The notes under the pieces were generated by a model, which was given only the letters and a program-made list of their open reading frames with translations, searched no databases and was not told the origin of the DNA. A stretch of 64,000 nt of DNA from Linanthus parryae (taxonomy: Eukaryota > Streptophyta > Magnoliopsida > Ericales > Polemoniaceae), in the NCBI GenBank assembly GCA_023055425.1, contig JALGPY010000007.1, positions 12,782,001 through 12,846,000 on the forward strand, written 5' to 3'. Position 1 is the stretch's first letter. Each line of letters begins with the position of its first letter. The translations under genes were made by a program, and so were the position numbers. Shown one piece after another: positions 36,501-47,929 of the stretch.

Positions 36501-39500
36501 TATCGGGTGAATCGGACTCGGCCTCTACCGATTCATTTTCGTATCACCCGGAACGTAATGGTAACGGCAGATTTTTACAGCCCCGCCAATGTTGTGGAAA
36601 AAACGAAATATGCAGAAAGAAAGAACTAAACATACAGATTTATGTGGTTCGGCAAAACAGCCTACGTTCGCGGAGTTGCAGAGATTTCACTAAAACAGAT
36701 GAAACGTCTCAGAGAGAATTACAAGCGAAATCAGAACGCTCAACATACTTGCTACGAACCCTAAGAACTTTATAAATAGACGACCTATCAAACCCGGCCG
36801 GATCCAAGCCCAAACGGGTCAAATCGGGTCAAAATATTTTCGGGTCGTAACAAAACATGTCTCCCTTTTTGGGTCGTAGCAAAACATGAACCGGGTCGAT
36901 TCATAAAACGGGTTGCCCATGAACCAGGGCTCCACCCCAACAGCCAACACGTTTGACGAGATTCAGCCACATCTGCGACACATCCCATCCCAAACTTGCA
37001 CCCATGTCTAATCATATCGTCTCGGGAATTATGTCCGAGTAACGTAACGCCACTGTGACTAACCCTTAAGAATATTACATCTTACCTTAAAAATATCTTT
37101 CAAACCTTCCACTCTCAATTTTACTATTCATGCCCAAAGACAAGGTTGCATGGTGTCACTCCTTTACTTGAGGAAAGTTCTAAAAAGCATCTTGACTCGG
37201 CGACTAGCATGGTATCACTTTATAGGCATGGAAAAGATCAATTGGTAAACATGATTCTTTTATAGCACCATAAATATGCTCCATCAAGATCTTGGACATA
37301 AAACATGAGAAGAGAGACACTACTGAATGTAGGGATATATTTAACAAGTCTGTCCAAACTAACAACAGAAGTGATATTAATCGAATGATCATCATTTATG
37401 GAACTCTTAAGGATTAACAATCAACTCCTGGCACTCCGTGAGGATATTGACATGTGATGACATTGAACTCTATAGTATATAGCATTTGGCACAATCTAAA
37501 GAACGTGAAGGTCAACTATAAGCACAAACTAAATTCTTTCAACAGCATTAACTACGCTTTGGGCCAATATAGCGAACAAAATGTAATGGCTATTCATTTG
37601 TAGCACATGAAGGATACTCAAGAAAGCTTTCATTCCCTGTTTACTAAAGAGATGTAGTGACCTCCCAAATGGAAATGGAGTGATTTGGGGGAAACAAAAC
37701 ACTTCCCGGCTATTATTAATTTCAGCTTCGCAGTGGCAAACACAATGGATTATAGAAACAAAGTTATGACTCCTTTCTAATTTTTGCTTACTAGGGAACT
37801 GGTAGAAAGTGACCAGGGGTCTACAGAACTAATTCAACTCATTGCGGATAACTAATAAGGGTATATTATGCAATTGACCACCTAAGGGATATGGTTCCAG
37901 ATTCGTAAACCTTCTATATGTTAACTTATTTAATTGAATGCAGGTGTCTCGACAATAGAAACTAATAATGCTAGGGTAAATTAAACCTCGATCTATCTCT
38001 TGTGTGTTTCAGTGGGCGGATAAAAACTGTGAAGTAGGTTAGCACATAAAAGACTCTTATGGTCTACGCATACTTATATGGTTAGTTTAGTTGAAATGAG
38101 GTACTACTATATCAACTAGAAAGTAGGTAAACTTTTAAAACAACCGTTACCTCTTCTACATGCTGTGAAACCATTAAGGTATTCTGATTGTTAGCAACTT
38201 TCATCTGATATTTTCCCAATAAAAGGGAGATAGAGAACAAAATGCAGCTGGGAGTAAGTTGAATCACTATAGTCAGCGTTTTAATGGAAGGGGTCAACGT
38301 TGTTGATTTCTGATCTCAAGCTAATGTCTCTAGCACGAGCTAATTGTGGTGAAATATTAACGAACTCCGCAGCAAGCTCTACAAATTATATAGAGTAGCT
38401 AGCTTCCTGGACGGGAATATTTTGTGCTTCTGTTTTCCAGCCTTTATAGGTATAACCATTTGATCTTGCGAAGCAACCAAAAATTCACCAAAGGTAAGAC
38501 TCAAGACATGCAAGAAAAATGTTTTATCCTTGTGCGGGTTATTTGAATCCCGTGGGTAACAGCACCCACCACTCCCTTGCATTTAAAAACTCTTAGTAGT
38601 TTAAGTAGATTTCAAAAATGAACCCATTAATACTTTCCTTCATTTCTTGGCCGTCTGTATATTCAAGGATACAACAATAACCACACTAACATTAGAATAT
38701 AGTTTTGTTCCAACAGATTGGTGTCCTAACAATCCTAATTGTGCAATGTTCTTATGGCCTCGCTATGGCTAGAAATCCAAGCAATATCCTCATTCATGCT
38801 AAAATCTAAATGGACCATGAAAGTACTTGCGTCAATTGTCTAACACTCGACCTTCTATTCTTCTAAAAAGGGAAGGAATAAACCATTGAACTCTGTCAAT
38901 GGAATGAATAAACCATTCCAACTTCTGCTGTGCAAGCATAAAAATTCTATAACACCGATAACCACACATTCTCTATTGAGTCATTCATGAAGGATCCCCT
39001 TGCTAAGTACTCGACTTTAAAGTAATATAGATGTAGACACACTTGTAACCATAAATTTTCCTGCAAGTAGGATGTGCTTGGAACTAAACACTAAAGATAA
39101 CTGCAAAGGAAGCCGGATGATAACAGATAAATCACAAAATTTACTACCCTAAACGCCAAAATCATGAGTAATTATTGCTTGCTCCAATAGCAAATTTGAC
39201 ATGGAACTTTAATCAATACTACCTATGTTTCTTCTCTTTCAGCTTACTTCACTTTTTGACACTATTCACTAGGTCACTTTGACCCGGTGATTTGGTTAGC
39301 AAAACGATACACGAATTTGGTAATCTTTGCATGATCTTGTAGAGTAAGCTTCATTCTACAATACTATGAAAAAATTGTCAAAAAATTACATCGTTTTGCT
39401 ATCGAAATCACCGAATCCAAGTGCCCAGTACGGATAAAAAAGTCAACATGAGTTGAAAGAGAAGAAATAGAGGTAGTACATCACACGACACGTCAGGCCA

Positions 39501-40097
39501 TGTAGGAAATCCACTTTCTTTTCGTCTGCCACTAATACTCTTTCTTCAATACCGTATGTGTTCTGTACTTCTGTGTTGTATGGTTAGAGCAAGGCCACAT
39601 CATTTACTCTAGAGCAAACAAAAATTTCTCCAAAATCATACTAAACCTACTGGTTCCCCATTCCTTCACCAACACACAAAATCGCTTTTCAACCATCAGC
39701 AGAATTTCCTCCAACACATCATGAGCAAAACCAATTGAAAGCAATCTCCATAAACATTAAGACAAGTAGCATTTTCAATTCTACTAAAAAAACAACCAAT
39801 TCTCCAGAATACACACTAAAACCTAAAATCAAACAGCGATGAGAGACATCTTACTCTGATACCAATATTGTTGTTCTTCGAGTCAGCCGAGTTCCAAGCC
39901 CTAGAACCGCCGTTATCCGGCTCAGTATTCGATCCGGCCGGTCGAATAGGCTGAAAATCGTAGCTCGGAGTGATCTCCTCCTTCCTCTCGCTCCCGACGA
40001 CGTCGTCCTGAGGGTTGATCAGGTTGATGAAATCGCTACCGTTGGGAGAATTCGCTAGATCCATGATCTGTTTATCCATGAACTGCGATGCATTCAT
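30527..40097 (-). CDS. DUF1421 domain protein, three exons
   Basis: Proposed exons are 40097-39855, 32108-31824 and 31633-30527, all joining in phase 0, giving 544 residues. Donors are A/GTAAGA and AG/GTACTA; acceptors TCTGTAG and TTTGCAG. Exon 1 gives the family N-terminus MNASQFMDKQIMDL. Exon 2 encodes a coiled coil (ISQLESRSRHLENAMDDLKI). Exon 3 is a long Pro/Gln-rich low-complexity region, then the C-terminal DUF1421/UBA-like domain (VDKVTTMGFSRDQVRATVRK) and a PPRAWFGR end. The family is plant-specific, of unknown biochemistry. Intron 1 is 7.7 kb, intron 2 is 190 bases. A GTG/TTG-led upstream extension exists, but the ATG at 40097 fits the family. A LINE sits about 350 bases upstream. 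Confidence 0.85.
32698..33480. repeat. Diverged direct duplication in the intron
   Basis: Sequence from GATAAGTTAATCC (32700) to the CTCGCATAATTTTAG region (32970) recurs from GATAAGTCAATCC (33149) to TTGCTTGCACATTAACC (33455). Order and spacing of matching blocks are kept (AAGGAGC, CTTCATCCCAAC, TCTGGG, TTTTATTTGACTT). No coding meaning is seen. Confidence 0.6.
33482..33546 (+). repeat. 29-bp direct repeat
   Basis: AATCGGGTTGAATGCATCAA followed by GACTTCAAG occurs at 33482-33510 and again, identically, at 33518-33546. Confidence 0.85.
34517..34776. mobile_element. Stowaway-like MITE, copy B
   Basis: 260 bases with inverted ends CCACTCCGTCCCACCTCT and AGAGATGGGACGGAGTGG (one change). CTCCGTCC is the Stowaway-type end. 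The inner arms GGTCACTTTGACCCGATGAT and ATCACCGGGTCAAAGTGACC match the other copies. Confidence 0.8.
34905..35860 (-). pseudogene. LINE reverse-transcriptase relic
   Basis: At 35007-35237 the minus strand encodes RLMTGVTRGDWVHNDTI and MRENRLRWFGHVYRS, the conserved C-terminal motif of a plant non-LTR RT family. Near 35700-35760 it encodes KIEVKDALKKMKGG followed by a VGPDG motif, the start of the RT domain. Many stops and frame breaks; clearly dead. It lies in intron 1 on the same strand as the gene. Confidence 0.65.
39217..39478. mobile_element. Stowaway-like MITE, copy C
   Basis: 262 bases, ends TACTACCTATGTTTCTTCTC and GAGAAGAAATAGAGGTAGTA. It is closest to copy A in its ends and shares the internal CACTTTGACCCGGTGATTTGG arm. 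It sits about 380 bases inside intron 1 from the exon 1 donor. Confidence 0.75.
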
Positions 40098-40477
40098 CAG
40101 TTCTCTGATGGATTCAGCTAACAACACATACGATTGATTCAGTGGAAAGTGAAGGTGATAGATAGGGTTTGTTTGTTTGATGTTGCGATTGTAGAAGAGA
40201 GAGATCGATGTGAAGACGCGAGCGAAGCTGTGCCTGGGAGAGAAAACGACCGGTGAAAGACTTTGGGCACAGAGAGGTCGGTGCGAAACGGTGACGTGTT
40301 GTCGTGCATAAGCAATTGATTCCGAAACTTGTCTTCGTATGTTGGTGTATTTGCCACTTGCGGGTACGGCCCGGAAGGCCCAATTTCTTTGTAATTAAGA
40401 GACTGTCCAGTGTCCACACTGATTTTTTTTTTTTTTTTGAGCACATTTTTTTTTTTGAGCAAAATCGAAAATTTTCA

Positions 40478-43400
40478 TTAATGTAAAATTTCACCCCTTA
40501 CAAAATTGTGCTGATCTTTATCTAATTGTGCCAAAATTACTCCTGGAGGGTTACAAAGCCAATCCCTACCAAGTTCTCCTTGTACACATAATTTTGCTAC
40601 AATATCAGCTAAATAATTAGCTTGCCTTTTAATCCAACTAATTCTAACATCCTTGTGTTGAATGTATTTCTTCACATCTTCAATCACCTCTTTCACATCC
40701 CATGGAGGTTGACCTGTTCCATTCAACCATTCCACCACTTCTTTGTTATCACTCTCAATAGCCACCACATTGTGAAAATCTTGAATCCCCACACATGCCC
40801 ACCTAATAGCCTGAGCTTATGCCATATGCACTGAAGTAGCAGAACACATTGTGCAAAAAGCATCCTGCATCTCTCCTCTTTCATTTCTCATGATCCAAGC
40901 TACTGACCCCTTTTTTGTAATGCAGTTCCAGGAGGCATCACAACTAACTTTCAAACAATCTTTCGGAAGGGGGATCCAGTTCCCAATAATACCATTCATA
41001 TTTTCCTTTCTTTGACCCTTCTGCTTTTGACTAGCTACTAGCTGCTCTTCATGGATCAGCTGCAAATCATATTTAATAGCCATAATAGCTCTATTTGGAC
41101 AAACATTTTTACCTGAAAAGATCATTTGGTTTCTTTCCTTCCAGATGTGCCAACAAACCACAAAAGCTTTCATACAGGAGTTTTTAGGAATACTACCAAT
41201 TTCCTCATCTTCCATCAATTGTTTACACCACCTTTTGAATGAATTATAGCATTCAAATTCTAGAACCCTCCAATTCATAGCACCAAACCAGAGACCTTGT
41301 TTTGTTGCAATAGCACTATGGATCACCCTCCAAATGAAATGTTTGATTCTTTGAGACATGTTTAGCTTCCACACAAACTTCCAGTCCTTTCTTGTCAAAT
41401 CTGAGGAGCCTGACCCTTCCTATTCCTGAGTTTGGAGTTTCAAATCCACAGCCACATAGTAACAAGTTTTGACAGAGTAGACACCTTTTGTTGTGAAAGG
41501 CCAGATGAACTTATCTTCCCCCAAAAAATGAGGTAATTGTATATTGCAGATATATTGCAGATAGCAACAGCAACCCTTTTATTAAAGGAGTTTCTTATAA
41601 AGTTTGTATTTCATCTCCTGGTCACAGGATTTATCAGAGCTTGAACCTTCATTTGCTTCAACTGCTCCGGGATCTCCAATTCTTCTTCTGACAATTGAGG
41701 AATCCATTTATCAGTCAAGACCACTCTTGCACCAGAATTTATTCTCCACATTCCTTTCTCTTTGAGTAGCTTTCTTCCCACCAGAATACTTGACCATGTC
41801 CAGCTAGGGTTTGCTCCTTTCTTTGCATTTAAAAACTCAGAATTTGGAAAATACACACTCTTCAAGAATGTAGCTAGTAGGCAATTTGGTTCCTCAATCA
41901 TCTTCCATCCTTGTTTTTGCTAGGAGTGCTTTATTGAAAGCCTCAAAATCTCTAAATCCCAACCCTCCATTTTCTTTAGCCAACTGTATTGTATCCCATT
42001 TTGGCCCAATTAATAGCACCCCTTTCTGGGCTATCACTCCACCAGAATTTCCTAACTAGTTGGCTCAATTTCTTGCAAATGGATTTTGGGAAACTGAAAC
42101 ACTGCATCATAAAACTAGGAATAGCTTGCATAATAGCCTTTATCATTACTTCTTTACCTGGTTTAGATAGCAAGAGTTTCTTCCATCCAAGAGCTTTCTT
42201 TGACACTCTCTCAACCACAAAGCTGAACACTTCAGTTCTTGTCCTGCCCCATAGAGAAGGCACACCTAAATATTTGTCAACATTCACCATTTCTTTCCAC
42301 CCCCATCTTTCTTTCATTTCTGTCTTGAACTCTTCCTTTGTATTAGGGATGTACAACACAGCAGTTTTCTGCATATTAACCTTCATGCCAGCTACTTTTT
42401 CATACTTGTTCACAATATTGAGAAATTCTTCCATTTCTTGTCTTTTACAGTTCAAGAAGATGGCAGAATCATCTGCAAATAGTAAGTGAGAGATAGGAAT
42501 TGCATTCTTCCTCACCTTTATTCTAGGCAGCACCTTATGTTCTTGTGTTAACCTCATCTGAGTAGAAAAAGTGTCAGCCACTAAGACAAACAAATATGGT
42601 GACAGAGGGTCACCTTGTCTCAAATCCCTAGAGGGGGTAAATCCTTCAGTAGGTTTACCATTCAACATTATAGAGAACTGTACTGTAGTCACACATTGCA
42701 TAATCATCCTTGTCCAAAGTGCATTAAAACCTTTCTTTAATAATAGCTTCTCAAGGAACTTCCAACTAACTCTATCATAGGCTTTAGTCAAACCAATTTC
42801 AAAGCCATCACACCTTCCTTTCCTGTCTTCTTGTGTTTTATATAATGGAAGAGCTACTGAGCTATCAAAATATTGTCTTGGATTGTCCTCTTGGGGATGA
42901 AAGCTGCTTGAAGCTCACCAGTGATTTGTGCCAAGCAGACTTTTAATCTATTTTCCATTAATTTAGCAATTATTTTATAATTAAAAGTCCATAGACTGAT
43001 AGGTATAAAATCACCTGGATTTTGAGGAATTTCCACCTTGGGGATTAGAGCTATCTGTTTCCTATTCCAGCTTTTCAAAATGTACCCTGTCTTGAAGAAA
43101 TGCTGCACTGCTGGAATTACATCAGTTTAATTTCATCCCATATGTCCTGGTAGAATTTGCCATTAAACCCATCTTCACCAGGGGCCTTGTTTGGTCCTAG
43201 CTGGAATGTAGCTAATCTGATTTCTTCTTCAGTGGGATTGGCACACAAGATTTCATTCATTTCTGGAGTGACCACTTGTTCCATAGCTGGCATAAGGATG
43301 TCAGGGTCCTCTTCTTCATCTGCAGTGTAAATGCCCTGAAAATGTTTAAGGAAACATTGAGTGATATCTTCCTCTGAGCTAAGCCAGACTCCTTCACAGT

Positions 43401-44528
43401 TTTTTATTTGCTGCACCCCATTTCTAGCTCTTCTTTGCACAGTAGAGATATGAAAGAATCTAGAATTTATATCCCCTTCTTTAAAATATTTCAATCTAGA
43501 CCTTTGCAACCAGTATTGTTCTTCTCTTCTCTCTTCCAATTCTATTTTTAACTTAAGCTCTTTCTGTTTCAGCTCATTTTCCTTTGAGGAATTCTCCTTC
43601 TGGATATCAAATAGGTTGTTCTTCAAATCAGCAATGGCTTTCTGTGAGTTACCCACTTCTCTTCTACTCCAACAGATCAACTTTCTTCTGCAATTGTTTA
43701 ACTTCTGATGCAGTTTATACATAGGTGATCCACACACCTGTATCCTCAAGCTTTCATGAACCACTGGTTTGTATTGTTGATAGCTATCCCACTTATTCTC
43801 CACTCTAAATCTGAATTTTCTTTTCCATTTCTTGGGAGTTGTATCTATTATCACTGGACTGTGATCAGATCCAATAATAACAGTATGAGTCACTGTAGTT
43901 TGTGGATGCTTACTCCTCCAATCTGCTGTAGCCATAACCCAATCAATTCTTTCACTAACATTACCATTATCTTTGTTGTTTGACCAAGTATAGTTTAGGC
44001 CATTTGCTTCAAGTTCCATAAGCCCCCAATTAGAGAACATTGCATTTTTTTGAGCAATTCTCCATCTTTGTATTTGAGCTCCTCCTTGTTTATCTGCTTC
44101 ACTAGTTAGCTCATTTAGATCACCACAAAGGATCCAAGGACATCTCCAGTTTCTAACTACCTGATTGAGCTCCATCCACATTTTTCTTATAAGCTGATAC
44201 TTTGGATTCCCATAAATAAATATCCAATATTCCATCTGCCCATTCTCAGTCACTATCTGTGTTGCAATAAAATTATCAGAGCTAAACAAAACAGTAATAT
44301 CAATGTCCTCCACCCACCATAAACACATTCCACCAGATAAACCCTTTGGCTCAACCACTTCACTGTTTGGGAATCTCAGATTTCTTCTCACCAGATTCAC
44401 CTTATTATATTTATTTTTTGTTTCCATTAGAAAACCACACGAGGACGATGGACATTGCATAGTCCTCGTAATTGCTTGACTGTCAGAGGTCGCCCCAACC
44501 CCTGACAGTTCCAAGAGAGCACTGACAT
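40478..44528 (-). pseudogene. LINE ORF2: endonuclease, RT, zinc-binding and RNase H regions
   Basis: It starts MSVLSWNCQGLGRPLTVKQL, the plant LINE APE-type endonuclease start, and continues in a second frame after a shift near 44430 (WILCGDLNE, ERIDWVMA, IIGSDHSPVI). The RT region is spread over 43340-41976 and includes NKAPGEDGFNGKFY, RQGDPLSPYLF and the active site LLFADDSAIF. A zf-RVT-like segment (FVWKLNMSQRIKHFIWRV) and RNase H-like parts (CLKVSCDASWN, then VAIESDNKEVVEWLN) follow down to 40478. At least five frame breaks or stops separate the pieces. Confidence 0.85.
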
Positions 44529-45155
44529 TTCTCGTGGCTGTTCTAGGTCAGCCACCACCACCTTGTTTGAGTACACACCATCTAAACCCATCACACGTTC
44601 AAATTCTTCCATGTATTTATCATAGATAGAGTCATCAGGGCTAGAAACCATATTTGAGACACTCACCTCTTTTTGAACAGTTCTTGTTACCCTCACTTGG
44701 AGCTGTGTTTGGGGAGTAGCTGATAGAACTTGGCTCGCTTGATTGCTGCATACTAACTGCACATACCTCTGTTCTTCCTCCGTAAACTCTAGTTTTCTTC
44801 TCACTTCACTTGACTTCCCATTTCTGGACCACAATTTCTTTTTGAAGGAGAATGATCAATTTCGCCCTCTTGTGATTTCCTCTTTAGATTTATCAGAGAA
44901 TCAAAAACCCTCGCCAACCGTATGTCTGTTATTGGGTTTCCACATTTATCCGGTTTTTCACCCGGTTTATCTCCTCCTTTCTCGGGTTGGCTTACTGGAT
45001 CAATGCAGTTTGCTGTATCATTTTGGCCTGTTTATATATTGGGCTTTGCCTTCTTCTAATAACGGGCCTTCTCAGTTTTAGAGTCTTTGGGCTTGGTCCT
45101 TCCCTTTCCGGCCCACTTCTAACAATTTATTTTCCAGCCCTCCTTTCTTGTATAA

Positions 45156-46226
45156 TTATTCCCATGACCTCTGGTTGAGTTTCTGGTACACATTCCTCCT
45201 CACCTTCCTCCCACATTTAACAACCGGTACTGGTGGTGTCTGCACGTTCCTTCTTCTAACGGAATGATTCTCTCCTTCCTCGTGCTCGCTGTCGTTTTCC
45301 TCCTCCACCCTAATACCAGCTGTCCTTGTCTGTGTGTTTATCTGTTCCGTATCCTTCGGGGAATCTGACTCAGCAGTACTATCATCTTTATCCACGCGCC
45401 TTCATCCTCTTACCCAACGCGCCACCGCCTTTCTGAAGTCTGCTTGCTCACCGGTGGCCGTCGGCGAAAGATCCCTTTCTAATTGTCGACTTTCCCTGTA
45501 TTCTGACTTTGACACCGCCCGTAAATCTGGTCCATAATCTCGACAACCTGTCTTCACTGTTCTTTCAAACCGGCAAAATCTCCGGTCATGACCCACCCGT
45601 CCGCATTTATAACAAAAATCTCGAAGTTTTTCGTAGAAGAAATTAATCCACACCGGTCCCTCTGCATATCCCCTGAGGTTAAATCCCCTGGGAAGAGGCC
45701 TCGATGTATCCACCATTACTCTGACTTTCATGTATGGTCGAAAAATTAGTTCTTCCGCTTCCTCCTTTTCCACCGTAATAACTTCACCGATAACTCGGCC
45801 GGCCTTCTTCGCATTATCATCAGACATTTTCTCAAGAAGGAGGCCATGAACTTGAACCCAGAAAGGGCAAAACGTAAAATCAATCTCTCCCAATCTTGTC
45901 CCTCGATTCCACCTCTTACATATAAGCAGTTGATTGTGTATCGTCCATTGAGATTGTTCAATAATTCTATTAAAATCACTAGTAAATTTGAAATGGAAAA
46001 GGAATTTATTCTCACCATAGGCTTCCACTTTCAGATATGAGTGTTGGATTCTCCATATTCCAATCGCTATGTTGTGAATCAATTGTTGTTTGTATGGTTT
46101 TGCGGTAAGGAGTTTTCCCACCATCGTTGATCCACTGAGCCGTTCCACCACCTGAACATCATCGTCCAGATCTTGACAGGGTTCTTCATCTTCTGGTGAG
46201 TAATCGTACTGTGGAGCCGTCGCCAT
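45156..46226 (-). pseudogene. LINE ORF1 (DUF4283-like, zinc knuckle)
   Basis: From ATG 46226 it encodes MATAPQYDYSPEDEE, then a DUF4283-like RNA-binding region (WRIQHSYLKVEAYGENKFLF, FCPFWVQVHGL) and a knuckle CYKCGRVGHDRRFC. A TGA at 45404-45402 interrupts it; the same frame then continues (DDSTAESDSPKDTEQ) to about 45156. Such ORF1 proteins bind LINE RNA. Further ORF1-like sequence may extend toward 44834 in another frame. Confidence 0.75.
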
Positions 46227-46464
46227 TTTTAGGGTTTTTTTATTTTGAAAGAGAACAAAAAGGTCACACCAGATCCAAAGAGAAAGCATGACACCCACTA
46301 GGGAAACAAAATGAGTAAACCCTTAACAGGAAGTAATTGGTCAGAACGCCGGACAAATCACGGCTCTAAAACGAGCACTCAGCTCCGATCTACACTACGA
46401 GAGTGATTTTGAGCATTTTTCGGCTCCGTCCTTTTTTTTGAGCACATTGAAATAGTTAAGTGCA

Positions 46465-46726
46465 TACCACTCCGTCCCTGCTCTTTCTTCCCATGTTGAC
46501 TTTTTGACTCGTAATTGGGTCATTTTGACCGGCTAATTTGGATAACGAAACGATACGACTTTTTGATATTTTTTTCACCGTGTTATAGAACAACTTTTAC
46601 TCTACAACACCACGAAAAAATTATCAAAATATTGCATCATTTTGCTATCCAAATCACCGGGTCAAAGTGAGCCAGTGTATAGTGGTAAAACCCAAATTGG
46701 GAAGAAAGAGCATGGACAACGTGGTA
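46465..46726. mobile_element. Stowaway-like MITE, copy D
   Basis: TA at both edges (46465-46466 and 46725-46726). Ends CCACTCCGTCCCTGC and GCATGGACAACGTGG. It shares the internal CAAATCACCGGGTCAAAGTGA arm. It lies 16 bases from the LINE target duplication. Confidence 0.7.
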
Positions 46727-46869
46727 GGTACTTATTCGAGTTTTCTAGTATGAAATGGGATTAAATCTGTCAAAAAAATATAATTTTGGTAGACAACTTT
46801 TTGTTTTATAATGGAAGTGTTACACTTTTAAAATTTGTGTAAAAAAATATGTTAATAAATTACATTCAT

Positions 46870-46971
46870 GCAGCTATGGTGGTAGCTCAAGTGGTAAAAC
46901 GTTGGAAACTCCTGCATGAGATCCCGAGTTTAAATCCAGCTGACGACAAAAATAATTTCTCAAAAAAATAT
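46870..46971 (+). mobile_element. tRNA-derived SINE, copy 2
   Basis: 102 bases matching the SINE at 23719: shared GCAGCTA-GGTGGTAG start, A box TAGCTCAAGTGG, decayed B box GAGTTTAAATCC and CTCAAAAAAA tail. Perfect target duplications ATTACATTCAT at 46859-46869 and 46972-46982. Confidence 0.8.
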
Positions 46972-46973
46972 AT

Positions 46974-47053
46974 TACATTCATAGATTCTCTCGCATTTAT
47001 GAGAACATTTAGCTACATTCATAGATTCTTTCGCATTTATGAGAACATTTAAC
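46974..47053 (+). repeat. 40-bp tandem duplication
   Basis: Two units (46974-47013 and 47014-47053) starting TACATTCATAGATTCT, with two base differences. The first unit overlaps the right SINE target duplication, so the duplication came after SINE insertion. Confidence 0.85.
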
Positions 47054-47097
47054 TAAACACAAAATAATGTTAAAATTTGTTCTAAAAAAGGGTTATC

Positions 47098-47300
47098 TGT
47101 TATGAAACTTGTATTTGCGCTTGGGGTGAATACCCACCATAGTGGATAGCCTATTTTTATGTTTTACAGTTAGGCCTATTAGCCCACCCTAAAATATATA
47201 TAAAGGGTGTAGGACTAGTGATTATTTTACACACAATAATAAGATTCTCCTTATAGTCTCTCTCAATTACTTCTGTTATTCTCAACACGTTATCAGCACG
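47098..47300 (+). repeat. Putative short 5' LTR and primer site of a reduced copia-like element
   Basis: TGTTATGAAAC (47098) to TTCTCAACA (about 47287) has TG...CA ends and a TATA-like stretch (AAAATATATATAAAGG near 47190). It is followed by CGTTATCAGCACG, a primer-site-like sequence seen after the LTR in some plant copia-related elements. No matching 3' LTR was found in the window. Confidence 0.45.
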
Positions 47301-47929
47301 CTGCTCTCGGAAGATTCGTCGATCAAAAATACTATAAGGTACAGTTCTATGTTGATCTGACTTCTCGTATGTGTGAGAGAGGCACTAGAAAAGTTGCTAC
47401 CAAATGGTAGTTCAATTAATCTTGTGAAACCTCCAAAGCTTGCTGTTTAAACCCGGAAAACCCTAGTTAGTAGTCTAATTGTAGGACTTTGTTTTTTGTC
47501 CTTTTCGTTCTCTCTGTTATTAGAGAATATAATAGGACTTCAATCCATGTGGTCATATGTACTTGAGAAGTAGTATTGTCAAACTGCTTACAACGATTTT
47601 GATGTAATCAATTGCTAGACACTAGCTTCGTTATTTATTTATTAATTTTATTTTATATTTTGTTAGATGTGAAGAAGGCACCGTATATCATTGGCCAAAA
47701 AGTACTGAAGCAACCAAGGGCTATTTTTTTTGCTTGTTCTCTTCTTTTGTTTCTTCAAAATATTAATAATTAATAAAGTACAGTAACCCTTTGTTCTTCA
47801 TATACATAAGTTTGAACATTTGGTGCCTTCAAACTCAAGTGATTCTATGGCGTCAGTTCCTCGATGTATACAATGCATTTTTTTACTTCAATTACAGTGT
47901 TCTCTTTGTTTATGATTACATGCTTAATC

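Larger units (their letters stand above)
32109..39854 (-). other. Large first intron of the DUF1421 gene
   Basis: Contents: a diverged direct duplication (about 32698-33000 and 33149-33480), a 29-bp tandem-like repeat (33482-33546), poly-C tracts (near 33995 and 35260), MITEs at 34517-34776 and 39217-39478, a LINE RT relic (34905-35860, same strand as the gene) and an LTR-like stretch at about 36590-36830 with the TTTATGTGGTTCGGC motif often seen in plant LTRs. No coding exon of the host gene was found inside, though a small alternative exon cannot be excluded. Confidence 0.6.
40448..46431 (-). mobile_element. L1-type LINE with 17-bp target duplication
   Basis: The 6-kb non-LTR element reads right to left: 5' end near 46431, ORF1 46226-45156, ORF2 44528-40478, poly-A (T run on plus) at 40448-40456. 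A 17-base duplication, TTTTTTTTGAGCACATT, flanks it at 40431-40447 and 46432-46448. It appears full length, but both ORFs are broken. Its 3' end lies about 350 bases upstream of the DUF1421 start codon, so it probably separates that gene from part of its promoter. Confidence 0.88.

Noticed and set aside
36408..36629. 73-codon plus-strand frame in the intron
   Set aside because: No recognisable domain; lies in sequence with LTR-like texture inside intron 1.
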